Source: Pyrocephalus nanus (taxonomy: Eukaryota > Chordata > Aves > Passeriformes > Tyrannidae). Taken from it: a DNA stretch of 64,000 nt. A model generated the notes under the pieces. The model saw nothing but the letters and a program-made list of their open reading frames with translations. It had not been told where the DNA came from and did no database searches. Within the stretch, counting starts at the first letter, position 1, and every line of letters begins with the position of its first letter. Positions 1 to 10,739 of this stretch are shown one piece after another. The DNA is taken from assembly GCA_038380795.1 (NCBI GenBank), contig CM076261.1, forward strand, positions 95,998,418-96,062,417. Direction: 5' to 3'. The translations under genes were made by a program, and so were the position numbers.

Positions 1-282
1 CTTTTGGATTTCTCAGGTTTGCAGGACAATGTACTCTGTTTTTTAAAGTGTGTTTCTTGAACTTATGAAGAAATGCAATAAACGAACACCCAACAGGGCT
101 TCATGCCTTTGTGCCCAGGCTGGGCTGTGACCCCAATTCCTTTATTCCACATTCAAGCCTGTAAGTTTTAGAAGTTGTAACACAACTAATAGGTTGTAAC
201 ATCCTGGACCTGTGGGAAAAAAATTTTAATTACCAGTCAACAGATGACAAGCTCCTGTCTCCTATTTTGTCACAAGAAGAGA

Positions 283-308
283 ATTCCTGTGTGGAATTGT
301 GAGATTCC
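283..308. promoter_or_regulatory. Inverted ATTCC/GGAAT array, recurrent upstream element
   Basis: Pattern ATTCC-5-GGAAT-6-ATTCC in 26 bp. Intact or nearly intact copies also start at 2443, 6492, 8652, 13275, 14015, 17862, 27799, 28537, 33387, 34125, 45687, 55202 and 60266. Degenerate ones start near 37523, 50146, 54462 and 59526. In most keratin units the first copy lies 720-745 bp upstream of the TATA position, not counting inserted LTRs. A TAATTAC-like homeodomain core lies about 50 bp before most copies. A regulatory role is inferred; the repeat itself is seen. Confidence 0.45.
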
Positions 309-557
309 ATGTCCTGCCCTTGAGGCTGTGTCCATCTGCCCTTGGTGGCAGCTTTTCACTGTGAATATTTTAGGCCAAAGGCTGGTGTTGAAAGGTTGTG
401 TCAGAGAGGGCTGGAGATGTGAGCAAAGCTTTGGAGAGGTGGGGTGTGATCAGTGAGGTCCCCCCGTGTCCCTCGTGTGCTGTGGATTGGGGGATGTTGT
501 GAGGAGGGTCCCCATTCCCTCTGAGCCCTGTCAGGCTGCTCTGGGCTGTGCAGCTCT

Positions 558-1825
558 GCTGGCCAGCAGGACCTGCCCCTTCCAGCGCAGTTGCTCCCTC
601 CCCACCTTGCTCCCAGCTTAGCAGGGTCTTTATTCCTGTGGGTGAGGATGGGATGATTTTTATCTGCTGGAAAACAGTGCCAAGGCCGTGGAGAAGCAGA
701 AGGGGATGGTGAGAGGTTAGCATTGATTTTGGGAGGGCAAATCCTGTATTTGAGAGCTCTGTGTTATCTGGAGAGAAGAAAATCTTGGATGGTGGGAGAG
801 CCATGGCTGGTGTTTACCCAACCTTTCAGTCAAGGCTTTGGCACTGTCTCCCAGTGCGGGATCCTGGAGTAGCCAGGGATGTGCAGGTGGTGCAAGTGGA
901 CAGAGGGGTGGAGTGCTGAGTGTGTGAAGGGCTGGGACAGAGCCCTGTGCTCAGTGAGCCCAAGTGCAGAAGGAGTCAAGTGTGCAGGGCAGTAGGACAA
1001 GGGTTGGATCCACGGGAGCAACAGTGTCCAACAGGCTCAGCCGTGACGGGGGCAGTGGGACTGTTGCCCCCTCAGCAAGTTGGCAGATGGTGTAAAGTGC
1101 AGAGGAGTGACTGAGGCACTGGATGGCTGTGGCACCAGTCAGAGGGACCTGGAGAGGTGGGAGATGGAGGGTTCAAGGAATGTCCTGAAGTTCAAGAGGG
1201 GGAAATGTGAAGTTGTGCATCCAGGCAGGAAGGGCACTGGGCCCCAGGTGATGCTGGGGTTTGGGAGGCTGGAAAGCAGCTTGGCTGAGCAGGACCTGTG
1301 GTGCTGGTGGAGAATGAAGGGGCCCCAAAGTCTCAGTGATCTCTGACTTGCAATGGCAGAGCAGTGCCCAAGATGGATTTCAGAAATGCTGCCATGAAGG
1401 AGAGAGAGGTGGCCCTTCCTCTCTGTGGAGTTTTCTTGGGGTCCCAAGTGGGACCTCCTGTGCAGGTCTGGGCTGCAGAGTCCAAGCAGAAGCAGCTCCT
1501 GGACTCAGTGAGTGCAGCCCAGGGCAGGGCCAGCAATGCAGTGAAGGGGCTGGAGCATGTTGGCTAGAGGAGAGGCTGAGAGAGCTGGGAGTGCCAGGAG
1601 ACAAGGCTGGCCAGGGCAGGGTCATCAGTGGGGGTGAATCCCTGGTGGCAGGGAAGGAAGTGGAGGGAGCCCAGCTCTTGTCAGCAGAGCACACAGGCAG
1701 GAAAGGGGCTATTGGTAACAGGGAAAAGAGATGGAATTCCATAGGCAGAGAAGACAAACCTTGTTCGGTGTGAGGGAGGTCACAGAGTGGAAGAGGAGGT
1801 GGAGTCTCAGTCCTGGGAGATGTTG
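558..1825. repeat. Conserved spacer module M, copy 1
   Basis: Non-coding block of about 1.1-1.3 kb found six times (near 558, 6767, 14290, 50413, 55477 and 60541), always between 740-bp-type spacer and CR1 remains. The left part (about 558-1100) has no family I recognise. The right part carries CR1 protein remains. Open frames in it are not supported as genes. Confidence 0.7.
1190..1825 (+). mobile_element. Decayed CR1 LINE fragment in unit A
   Basis: Plus-strand translation gives KFKRGKCEVVHPG, matching the C-terminal CR1 reverse transcriptase region, then LEERLRELG and a HRVEEEVES-type end. It has many frame breaks. It is cut at 1825, where an orphan keratin upstream flank begins. Confidence 0.6.
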
Positions 1826-2054
1826 GAGGTGTGTCAGGGAGGGCTGAATAAACCCCCAGAGCCCAGGAGAGGTGTGATGTCATGAGGGAGGTGATTTGGT
1901 GGCCCTGGTGTGCTGTGGTTTGTGGGTGCTTTGTGCTGACTGGGCCCCCTCTTGTTGTGTGGGACTGGATGTCCCTCAGTGCTTGTGTTGCACCCAGGAA
2001 TGCTGAGGGAGCCATTTTGTGGCTCCTATAAGAGGACACTGCAGGACCTTGGAG
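1826..2054. other. Orphan P1 keratin upstream flank without its gene (unit A)
   Basis: From TTGGAGGTGTGTCAGG onward this matches the sequence directly upstream of P1 keratin promoters (compare 5850-6054), including the CRE-like site (1875-1882). The promoter-proximal part and gene that should lie to its left are replaced by CR1-derived sequence. Confidence 0.75.
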
Positions 2055-2930
2055 AGGTAAAAGTACCTGGGATCCCTTCCTAATGGATAAAGGAGAACTC
2101 ATGCCCCTGTACCTTGAATGGGGTCAAGAGAGAGGATCTGGAAAACCTGAGGCTGCTCAGGCTGAACGTTTCCCATTAGTATGATCCTTTTCAATTTCTG
2201 GGTTTTACAGGACAGTGTACTCTGTTAACCTCCTGAAAAAATGCAATAACCAAACCCCCAACGGGGCTCAATCCCTTTGTGCCCAGGCTGGGCTTTGACC
2301 TCAATTCCCTTATTCTGCATTCATAACTTGTAAGATGTAACAAAACTAATAGATTGTGACATCCTGGACCTGTGACTAAAAAATTATAATTACTAGTAGG
2401 CAGTTGTCAAGCTCCTCTCACCTCTTCTGTCATAACAAGGGAATTCCTACGTGGAATTGTGTGATTCCATGTCCTGCCCTTGAGGCCATGTCCATCTGCC
2501 CTTGTTGGCAGCTTTCAAGGGAGAGTTGTTTGGGAGCAGTTACATTGAAGATGTGTCAGGGAGGACTGAATAAACAACAAAAGCCCAACAAAATTAGGTT
2601 GTCATCAGTGAGGTCACCCCGTGTCCCTCGTGTGCTGTGGTTTTTGGGTGTGTTGTGAAGGGGGCCCCAAACCCTCCCAGCCCTGTCAGGCTGGTCTGGG
2701 CTTTTCAGCTGTGCTGGGTGTGAGGGGTTGCCCCTGCACTCATTGTCGTCCCTCCCAGCCCAACTGCCAGCCCACTAAGCCTGCTCTTAGGCCTGGCCTT
2801 TCCCACTGGTGTTTCTCTGGGGTCAGCAAGGTCACCCACTGGGGTCACAGGGCTTGTGGTCTGGTTGAAGAAGGATGTCCAAAGAGTAATTTGTGAGGGT
2901 CCCAGGGAACAAGTGTTATGGGTGGTTTTT
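2055..2930. repeat. Keratin upstream spacer repeat (unit A)
   Basis: 740-bp-type spacer with a TAATTAC-like core near 2393, the ATTCC array at 2443-2468 and the recurrent GAGGCC..TCCATCTGCCCTT block. No gene seen. Confidence 0.65.
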
Positions 2931-3400
2931 GTATGTACTGGGAGTTCTTTATTCCAGGGACAGAAGGCTGAGGGGAGACCTTCTCAGTCTCTCCAGGTAC
3001 CAGGAAGGTGTTGGTTACAAGGTGGCTTTGGGCCTCTTTTCCAGAGCACCAGGTGTTGGACAAGAGGAAACGGCCTCAAGTTGCTGCAACCCCGCCTGGC
3101 CAGGGTCGAGCTGTCCCTGCTTGAGCCTTTGGACTGAACTGCTGCCCGGGCAGACAGTGATAGGGGATGGAGGAATATATTTCAACGAGAACAGGAGAGG
3201 TTTAGGTGAGATGTCAGACAGGAATTCTTCCCTGGGAGGGTGGGGAGGCTGTGGCAGGGTTGCCCAGAGAAGTTGTGGCTGCTCCATCCCTGGAAGTGTG
3301 CAGGGCCAGGTTGGACAGGGGTTGCCTCAACCTGGCCTTTTCTAAGGTGTCCCTGCCCACGGAGGTGGTTGGGACAAGTTGGTCTTCAAAAGCTTTTTCA
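2930..3400 (+). mobile_element. Decayed CR1 3' fragment (unit A)
   Basis: Recognisable from RLRGDLLSLS, GVGQEETAS and NPAWPGSS-type translations and the characteristic CCAGGTTGGACAGGG..TGGCC end. Frames are broken. Confidence 0.65.
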
Positions 3401-3639
3401 CCTGAACCATTTAATCAATATGCCACCATCTCCTGGCAGAGATTCCTTGAGCACCAGTGATTCTTTTTGCTGTGATTCTTCTCGCTGTAATGGCCTGAGG
3501 TGTGCTGAGAAAGAAAGCTGGTTCAGCAGGGAGTAGAATTAAGGCTTCAGTATCCAAAGGGAAATGCTGAGCAATCTCTTGCAACACTCAGACACCCCCA
3601 AGTCTCCGGGGCTGGGTGGGATCCGGTGGCACCAAGGGA

Positions 3640-4530
3640 GCTGGTGGAAGGGCACAGCACACCACTTTGCATCCTTTATCAGCACTCCTGGCAAACTGGA
3701 AGGTGCCAGTTGACAGGAGATGAGGAAATGTGATGCACATGTCCAGGAGGATCCAGCAGGAGGATGTGAGAAACTCCAGCTGTGTCAGTGTGACCTCAGT
3801 CCCTGGGAAGGTCATGCAGTGAATCATCTGCAGTGGAACTGAGCGGCATGGGCAGGAGAACCAGGGGGTCAGTCCCAGTCAACGTGGGCTTATGGGAGGC
3901 AGGTCCTGCTGGAGTGAAGAGAAATGGATGTTATCTACATGGAGAAAGAACTTCATGTCACCCCACACACCATCCTTGTGTATAAACTGGGGAGAGGTGG
4001 ATTTGATGGGCAGAGCACTCGGTGGATGAGGAATTGTCTGGATGATTTCACTGGGAGAGTTGTGCTCAAGTACTCGATGTGTGTGTAGAGCAGTGAGGAG
4101 TGGTTTCCCTCAGGGGCCCATCTGTGGATGAGTGTTCTTTGCATCACTGACAGAGAAAGGGAGAGTGGGATTGAGTGTCCTCTCAGCAAGACTGAGGACG
4201 ACTCCAAGCTGAGTGTTGTGATTGTTTCTGTGGAGGGAAGGGATGGCAGCCAGAGGGGCCTGGACAGGCTGGGCAGGAGGAGCTGTGTGATCCTCCTGAA
4301 ATTCCTCAGGGCCAGGAGCTGGTGGGTTGTGTGAGTGCCTAAGAGGGCTGCAGGCTGGTGGGGACTGTTTGAGAGCAGCCCTGTGGAGAAGGCTTGGAGG
4401 GCACTGGTGGGTGAAGAAGGGAATGGGAGCCAGGAATGTGCCCTGGCAGCCCAGAAACCCCCCGTGTCCTGGGCTCCTGGCCACAGTGTGGGCAGCAGGG
4501 AGAGGGAGGGGATTGTTGATTTGTGCTGAT
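3640..4530 (+). mobile_element. Decayed CR1 reverse transcriptase fragment (unit A)
   Basis: Remains of CR1 motifs in order: a VSVTSVPGKVM-like stretch (about 3785), a KADDTKL-like stretch read as GIECPLSKTEDDSKL (about 4165), and GLDRLGR. Many stops. The tail runs into the 3' flank of FK1. Confidence 0.6.
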
Positions 4531-4931
4531 TTGTGGTGAGATTGGAGTTGTGTGTTGAGCTGGGAGAGCCTGAGAATGAGGCCAAGAGGGAGCTGTGGGT
4601 GGGATGCAGAGCAGAGCCTTGGGGCTGATGAAGGGCTGGAGCCCGCGGTGTCCATGGACACTTAAGGCAGCACCCCCTGGGAGTTTGTGTCAGAGGGGTG
4701 GGTGGTGTGTCCATGCCTGGGTTTGGGCAATGTAGGAGCTGATGACCCACTCTAGAAGACCCCTCTCTGCTCATCTGTGGTTTTCCTTTGGATATATTTC
4801 CTTCCAGACAACTTGTAACTTTTTTCTACCAGCCTTGATTGTCTGTTAAAGGCTGACTTTATGCTGGGTGAGTTTGGAAGCTTGGGAGACGAAAGGCTGA
4901 GGAGGCATCTCATGTTTTGCTGCAGGAGAAC
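4531..4931. other. 3' flank of FK1, no gene seen
   Basis: Holds a stretch shared with the regions below FK2, FK4, FK8 and FK10 (a GCAGAGCAGAGCC motif and, for FK1, FK2 and FK8, a TTTCCTTCCAGACAAC motif). Nothing else recognised. Confidence 0.6.
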
Positions 4932-4937
4932 TTTATT
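4932..4937 (-). terminator. FK1 poly(A) signal AATAAA
   Basis: Reverse complement of TTTATT, 146 nt after the stop codon. It is followed on the minus strand by TTCTCCTGCAGC, which most of the keratin genes here share. Confidence 0.8.
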
Positions 4938-5083
4938 GATGGAATAGAGTGAAAAACCAAGAAAAACAAGTGATGGAGATCAAGTATGAGTGCAAGAAGG
5001 ATGAGCAATAGTTGAGGTCATTTTCTTGAAGCAGATTCTGAAGAGCCCCGAGCTGGTGGTGTGAGGGGTGTTGTGGAGGACCC

Positions 5084-5419
5084 TCAGCAGGTGGAGCAGC
5101 CCCTGGTGCCGTAGCAGCCCAGGCCTCCCAGGCCGTAGCCAAAGGCCCGGGCAGAGCCGAGGCCGTAGCCAAAGGCCCCAAAGGCGCCGGAGATGGGCTG
5201 TCCCTGGGCATTGAGCTCCGTGCCCAGGGCAGCCCCTGCGGCGGATCCGACGGCGGAGCTCTGGGGGAAGGAGGTCATGATGGGCCCTGGCAGGGTGACG
5301 CGCACGGGGGAGGGCTGGATGAGGACGGTGGAGTCCTGGCACTGGGTGACACAGGGCTGGTTGCAGCTGTTGGCCAGCGGGGTGGGTGCGCAGGGGCGGC
5401 AGAGGTCGTAGCAGGCCAT
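5084..5419 (-). CDS. Feather-type beta-keratin FK1 (corneous beta-protein), 111 aa
   Basis: Structural protein that polymerises into the roughly 3-nm beta-filaments of feather and other cornified epidermal cells. Cys 3, 7, 10, 19, 23 and 27 form the disulfide-rich head (it opens MACYDLC). Residues about 29-62, with QPSPV and TLPGP turns, are the family's beta-sheet core. Residues 78-111 are a Gly/Tyr/Phe-rich tail ending with Cys 102, 108 and 111. At 111 residues it is longer than the common feather keratins of about 98, because of this tail. The start is the Met 20 nt after a splice acceptor; the open frame upstream is intron. Non-coding exon 1 ends at 5684 and the intron is 5440-5683. This copy has Arg40 and Ala60, and exon 1 has a private change at 5692. 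The 3' UTR is class I, with the signal at 4932-4937. Family call is firm; feather versus another appendage is inferred. Confidence 0.95.
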   Translation of the reverse strand: MACYDLCRPCAPTPLANSCNQPCVTQCQDSTVLIQPSPVRVTLPGPIMTSFPQSSAVGSAAGAALGTELNAQGQPISGAFGAFGYGLGSARAFGYGLGGLGCYGTRGCSTC

Positions 5420-5753
5420 GGGTGTGGTGTGGAGGGGCCCTGTGAGGGCAGGGAAGAGAAGAGAAGAGGTGAGAAGAGCAGAGCAGAGAGGGGGCTGAGG
5501 CAGCGCAGGGCCGTGGGGGTGCGAGGGGCGGTGTTGGCGGAGGGCGAGGCAGTGGGGAGGCTGCTGTGGGGCTGTGGGGAGGCGTGAGGGCTGCTGAGGC
5601 TGGGGCAGAGCGTGCTGGGAGAGAGGGGCCAGGGGGGCGGTGTGGCAGGAGCAGGAGGGGGTTGTCAGGGGCTGCAGGCTCACCTTGTTGGTGGCACAGA
5701 AGGCAGGAGAAGGCGTCAGGAGAAGCGTGGCAGGGAGAGAGGCGCTGGGCCGG

Positions 5754-5761
5754 CTTTTCTG
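5754..5761 (-). promoter_or_regulatory. FK1 TATA-position box, variant CAGAAAAG
   Basis: It lies 335 bp upstream of the start codon and about 70 bp upstream of the exon 1 donor. The second T of the TATA consensus is replaced by G. A GC-rich stretch (GCCGCCCC) lies just upstream. Flank class P1, which has a CRE-like TGATGTCA at 5901-5908. Confidence 0.65.
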
Positions 5762-5900
5762 CTGCTCCCGCAGGGGCGGCACAGCCTTGGCCCAGCACTG
5801 TCAGCTGGCGGCAGCTTGGAGGGCTTGGTTTGTGGGAGGCTTGGGTGGTTGGAGGTGTGTCAGGGAGGGCTGAATAAACCCCCAGAGCCCAGGAGAGGTG

Positions 5901-5908
5901 TGATGTCA
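5901..5908. promoter_or_regulatory. CRE-like site TGATGTCA in P1 promoter flank
   Basis: It lies 140-147 bp upstream of the FK1 TATA position and at the same place in FK2, FK5-FK7 and FK9-FK12; in FK3 it is changed by one base. It is one base from the CREB/ATF palindrome and equals the palindrome after a CpG-to-TpG change. P2 promoters lack it. Binding is not shown. Confidence 0.35.
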
Positions 5909-6766
5909 TGAGGGAGGTGATTTGGTGGCCCTGGTGTGCTGTGGTTTGTGGGTGCTTTGTGCTGACTGGGCCCCCTCTTGTTGTGTGGGACTGGATGTCC
6001 CTCAGTGCTTGTGTTGCACCCAGGAATGCTGAGGGAGCCATTTGATGTGCTGGGGAGGACTCTGCAGGACCTTGGAAAGGTCAAAGTGCCTGGGATCTAT
6101 TCCTGACGGATGAAGATGTGCTCATGCCCCTGTACCTTGAATGGGATCAAGAGAGAGGACCTGAAAAACCCGAGGTTGCTCAGGCTGAACTTTTCCCTTT
6201 GGTATGGTCCTTTTGGATTTCTCAGGTTTGCAGGACAATGTACTCTGTTTTTTAAAGTGTGTTTCTTGAACTTATGAAGAAATGCAATAAACAAACACCC
6301 AACAGGGCTTCATGCCTTTGTGCCCAGGCTGGGCTGTGACCCCAATTCCTTTATTCCACATTCAAGCCTGTAAGTTTTAGAAGTTGTAACACAACTAATA
6401 GGTTGTAACATCCTGGACCTGTGGGAAAAAAATTTTAATTACCAGTCAACAGATGACAAGCTCCTGTCTCCTATTTTGTCACAAGAAGAGAATTCCTGTG
6501 TGGAATTGTGAGATTCCATGTCCTGCCCTTGAGGCTGTGTCCATCTGCCCTTGGTGGCAGCTTTTCACTGTGAATATTTTAGGCCAAAGGCTGGTGTTGA
6601 AAGGTTGTGTCAGAGAGGGCTGGAGATGTGAGCAAAGGTTTGGAGAGGTGAGGTGTGATCAGTGAGGTCCCCCCGTGTCCCTCGTGTGCTGTGGATTGGG
6701 GGATGTTGTGAGGAGGGTCCCCATTCCCTCTGAGCCCTGTCAGGCTGCTCTGGGCTGTGCAGCTCT

Positions 6767-8034
6767 GCTGGCCAGCAGGACCTGCCCCTTCCAGCGCAGT
6801 TGCTCCCTCCCCACCTTGCTCCCAGCTTAGCAGGGTCTTTGTTCCTGGGGGTGAGGATGGGATGATTTTTATCTGCTGGAAAACAGTGCCAAGGCCGTGG
6901 AGAAGCAGAAGGGGATGGTGAGAGGTTAGCATTGATTTTGGGAGGGCAAATCCTGTATTTGAGAGCTCTGTGTTATCTGGAGAGAAGAAAATCTTGGATG
7001 GTGGGAGAGCCATGGCTGGTGTTTACCCAACCTTTCAGTCAAGGCTTTGGCACTGTCTCCCAGTGCGGGATCCTGGAGTAGCCAGGGATGTGCAGGTGGT
7101 GCAAGTGGACAGAGGGGTGGAGTGCTGAGTGTGTGAAGGGCTGGGACAGAGCCCTGTGCTCAGTGAGCCCAAGTGCAGAAGGAGTCAAGTGTGCAGGGCA
7201 GTAGGACAAGGGTTGGATCCACGGGAGCAACAGTGTCCAACAGGCTCAGCCGTGACGGGGGCAGTGGGACTGTTGCCCCCTCAGCAAGTTGGCAGATGGT
7301 GTAAAGTGCAGAGGAGTGACTGAGGCACTGGATGGCTGTGGCACCAGTCAGAGGGACCTGGAGAGGTGGGAGATGGAGGGTTCAAGGAATGTCCTGAAGT
7401 TCAAGAGGGGGAAATGTGAAGTTGTGCATCCAGGCAGGAAGGGCACTGGGCCCCAGGTGATGCTGGAGTTTGGGAGGCTGGAAAGCAGCTTGGCTGAGCA
7501 GGACCTGTGGTGCTGGTGGAGAATGAAGGGGCCACAAAGTCTCAGTGATCTCTGACTTGCAATGGCAGAGCAGTGCCCAAGATGGATTTCAGAAATGCTG
7601 CCATGAAGGAGAGAGAGGTGGCCCTTCCTCTCTGTGGAGTTTTCTTGGGGTCCCAAGTGGGACCTCCTGTGCAGGTCTGGGCTGCAGAGTCCAAGCAGAA
7701 GCAGCTCCTGGACTCAGTGAGTGCAGCCCAGGGCAGGGCCAGCAATGCAGTGAAGGGGCTGGAGCATGTTGGCTAGAGGAGAGGCTGAGAGAGCTGGGAG
7801 TGCCAGGAGACAAGGCTGGCCAGGGCAGGGTCATCAGTGGGGGTGAATCCCTGGTGGCAGGGAAGGAAGTGGAGGGAGCCCAGCTCTTGTCAGCAGAGCA
7901 CACAGGCAGGAAAGGGGCTATTGGTAACAGGGAAAAGAGATGGAATTCCATAGGCAGAGAAGACAAACCTTGTTCGGTGTGAGGGAGGTCACAGAGTGGA
8001 AGAGGAGGTGGAGTCTCAGTCCTGGGAGATGTTG
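6767..8034. repeat. Spacer module M, copy 2, with CR1 remains
   Basis: Copy of 558-1825 at offset 6,209. The CR1-derived part is about 7399-8034 on the plus strand. Confidence 0.7.
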
Positions 8035-8263
8035 GAGGTGTGTCAGGGAGGGCTGAATAAACCCCCAGAGCCCAGGAGAGGTGTGATGTCATGAGGGAGG
8101 TGATTTGGTGGCCCTGGTGTGCTGTGGTTTGTGGGTGCTTTGTGCTGACTGGGCCCCCTCTTGTTGTGTGGGACTGGATGTCCCTCAGTGCTTGTGTTGC
8201 ACCCAGGAATGCTGAGGGAGCCATTTTGTGGCTCCTATAAGAGGACACTGCAGGACCTTGGAG
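8035..8263. other. Orphan P1 keratin upstream flank without its gene (unit B)
   Basis: Duplicate of 1826-2054 with the same junction to CR1 sequence, so the gene loss or transfer predates the 6,209-bp duplication. Confidence 0.75.
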
Positions 8264-9138
8264 AGGTAAAAGTACCTGGGATCCCTTCCTAATGGATAAA
8301 GGAGAACTCATGCCCCTGTACCTTGAATGGGGTCAAGAGAGAGGATCTGGAAAACCTGAGGCTGCTCAGGCTGAACGTTTCCCATTAGTATGATCCTTTT
8401 CAATTTCTGGGTTTTACAGGACAGTGTACTCTGTTAACCTCCTGAAAAAATGCAATAACCAAACCCCCAACGGGGCTCAATCCCTTTGTGCCCAGGCTGG
8501 GCTTTGACCTCAATTCCCTTATTCTGCATTCATAACTTGTAAGATGTAACAAAACTAATAGATTGTGACATCCTGGACCTGTGACTAAAAAATTATAATT
8601 ACTAGTAGGCAGTTGTCAAGCTCCTCTCACCTCTTCTGTCATAACAAGGGAATTCCTACGTGGAATTGTGTGATTCCATGTCCTGCCCTTGAGGCCATGT
8701 CCATCTGCCCTTGTTGGCAGCTTTCAAGGGAGAGTTGTTTGGGAGCAGTTACATTGAAGATGTGTCAGGGAGGACTGAATAAACAACAAAAGCCCAACAA
8801 AATTAGGTTGTCATCAGTGAGGTCACCCCGTGTCCCTCGTGTGCTGTGGTTTTTGGGTGTGTTGTGAAGGGGGCCCCAAACCCTCCCAGCCCTGTCAGGC
8901 TGGTCTGGGCTTTTCAGCTGTGCTGGGTGTGAGGGGTTGCCCCTGCACTCATTGTCGTCCCTCCCAGCCCAACTGCCAGCCCACTAAGCCTGCTCTTAGG
9001 CCTGGCCTTTCCCACTGGTGTTTCTCTGGGGTCAGCAAGGTCACCCACTGGGGTCACAGGGCTTGTGGTCTGGTTGAAGAAGGATGTCCAAAGAGTAATT
9101 TGTGAGGGTCCCAGGGAACAAGTGTTATGGGTGGTGTT

Positions 9139-9609
9139 TGTATGTACTGGGAGTTCTTTTTTCCAGGGACAGAAGGCTGAGGGGAGACCTTCTCAGTCTC
9201 TCCAAGTACCAGGAAGGTGTTGGGTACAAGGTGGCTTTGGGCCTCTTTTCCAGAGCACCAGGTGTTGGACAAGAGGAAACGGCCTCAAGTTTCTGCAACC
9301 CCGCCTGGCCAGGGTCGAGCTGTCCCTGCTTGAGCCTTTGGACTGAACTGCTGCCCGGGCAGACAGTGATAGGGGATGGAGGAATATATTTCAACGAGAA
9401 CAGGAGAGGTTTAGGTGAGATGTCAGACAGGAATTCTTCCCTGGGAGGGTGGGGAGGCTGTGGCAGGGTTGCCCAGAGAAGTTGTGGCTGCTCCATCCCT
9501 GGAAGTGTGCAGGGCCAGGTTGGACAGGGGTTGCCTCCACCTGGCCTTTTCTAAGGTGTCCCTGCCCACGGAGGTGGTTGGGACAAGTTGGTCTTCAAAA
9601 GCTTTTCCA
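9139..9609 (+). mobile_element. Decayed CR1 3' fragment (unit B)
   Basis: Duplicate of 2930-3400, with a few substitutions around 9136, 9170 and 9290. Confidence 0.65.
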
Positions 9610-9848
9610 CCTGAACCATTTAATCAATATGCCACCATCTCCTGGCAGAGATTCCTTGAGCACCAGTGATTCTTTTTGCTGTGATTCTTCTCGCTGTAAT
9701 GGCCTGAGGTGTGCTGAGAAAGAAAGCTGGTTCAGCAGGGAGTAGAATTAAGGCTTCAGTATCCAAAGGGAAATGCTGAGCAATCTCTTGCAACACTCAG
9801 ACACCCCCAAGTCTCCGGGGCTGGGTGGGATCCGGTGGCACCAAGGGA

Positions 9849-10739
9849 GCTGGTGGAAGGGCACAGCACACCACTTTGCATCCTTTATCAGCACTCCTGG
9901 CAAACTGGAAGGTGCCAGTTGACAGGAGATGAGGAAATGTGATGCACATGTCCAGGAGGATCCAGCAGGAGGATGTGAGAAACTCCAGCTGTGTCAGTGT
10001 GACCTCAGTCCCTGGGAAGGTCATGCAGTGAATCATCTGCAGTGGAACTGAGCGGCATGGGCAGGAGAACCAGGGGGTCAGTCCCAGTCAACGTGGGCTT
10101 ATGGGAGGCAGGTCCTGCTGGAGTGAAGAGAAATGGATGTTATCTACATGGAGAAAGAACTTCATGTCACCCCACACACCATCCTTGTGTATAAACTGGG
10201 GAGAGGTGGATTTGATGGGCAGAGCACTCGGTGGATGAGGAATTGTCTGGATGATTTCACTGGGAGAGTTGTGCTCAAGTACTCGATGTGTGTGTAGAGC
10301 AGTGAGGAGTGGTTTCCCTCAGGGGCCCATCTGTGGATGAGTGTTCTTTGCATCACTGACAGAGAAAGAGAGAGTGGGATTGAGTGTCCTCTCAGCAAGA
10401 CTGAGGACGACTCCAAGCTGAGTGTTGTGATTGTTTCTGTGGAGGGAAGGGATGGCAGCCAGAGGGGCCTGGACAGGCTGGGCAGGAGGAGCTGTGTGAT
10501 CCTCCTGAAATTCCTCAGGGCCAGGAGCTGGTGGGTTGTGTGAGTGCCTAAGAGGGCTGCAGGCTGGTGGGGACTGTTTGAGAGTAGCCCTGTGGAGAAG
10601 GCTTGGAGGGCACTGGTGGGTGCAGAAGGGAATGGGAGCCAGGAATGTGCCCTGGCAGCCCAGAAACCCCCCGTGTCCTGGGCTCCTGGCCACAGTGTGG
10701 GCAGCAGGGAGAGGGAGGGGATTGTTGATTTGTGCTGAT
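9849..10739 (+). mobile_element. Decayed CR1 reverse transcriptase fragment (unit B)
   Basis: Duplicate of 3640-4530. Confidence 0.6.

Larger units (their letters stand above)
1..6054. repeat. Tandem unit A (period 6,209 bp), with FK1
   Basis: Position 1 aligns with 6210 and the match holds with scattered substitutions to about 6054/12263, where the two copies part at TGTGCTGGG. In order the unit holds a 740-bp-type spacer repeat (1-555), a conserved non-coding block with CR1 remains (558-1825), an orphan P1 flank (1826-2054), more spacer repeat (2055-2900), decayed CR1 (2900-4530), a 3' flank (4530-4931) and FK1. The window starts inside the unit. Confidence 0.9.

Noticed and set aside
370..804. 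Minus-strand frame of 144-186 codons (starts MALPPSKIFF) found in all six module M copies
   Set aside because: The copies are recent duplicates, so conservation is uninformative. The C-terminal part changes with the spacer, composition is repeat-like, and no domain is recognisable.
1850..1857. GAATAAA in the P1 flank as a plus-strand poly(A) signal
   Set aside because: It recurs upstream of every P1 keratin gene, but no plus-strand gene ends there.
5420..5782. In-frame N-terminal extension of the keratin frame (232 or more codons)
   Set aside because: The extension is the 5'-UTR intron with good GT and AG sites. The family starts at MACYDLC or MSCYDLC-type sequence.
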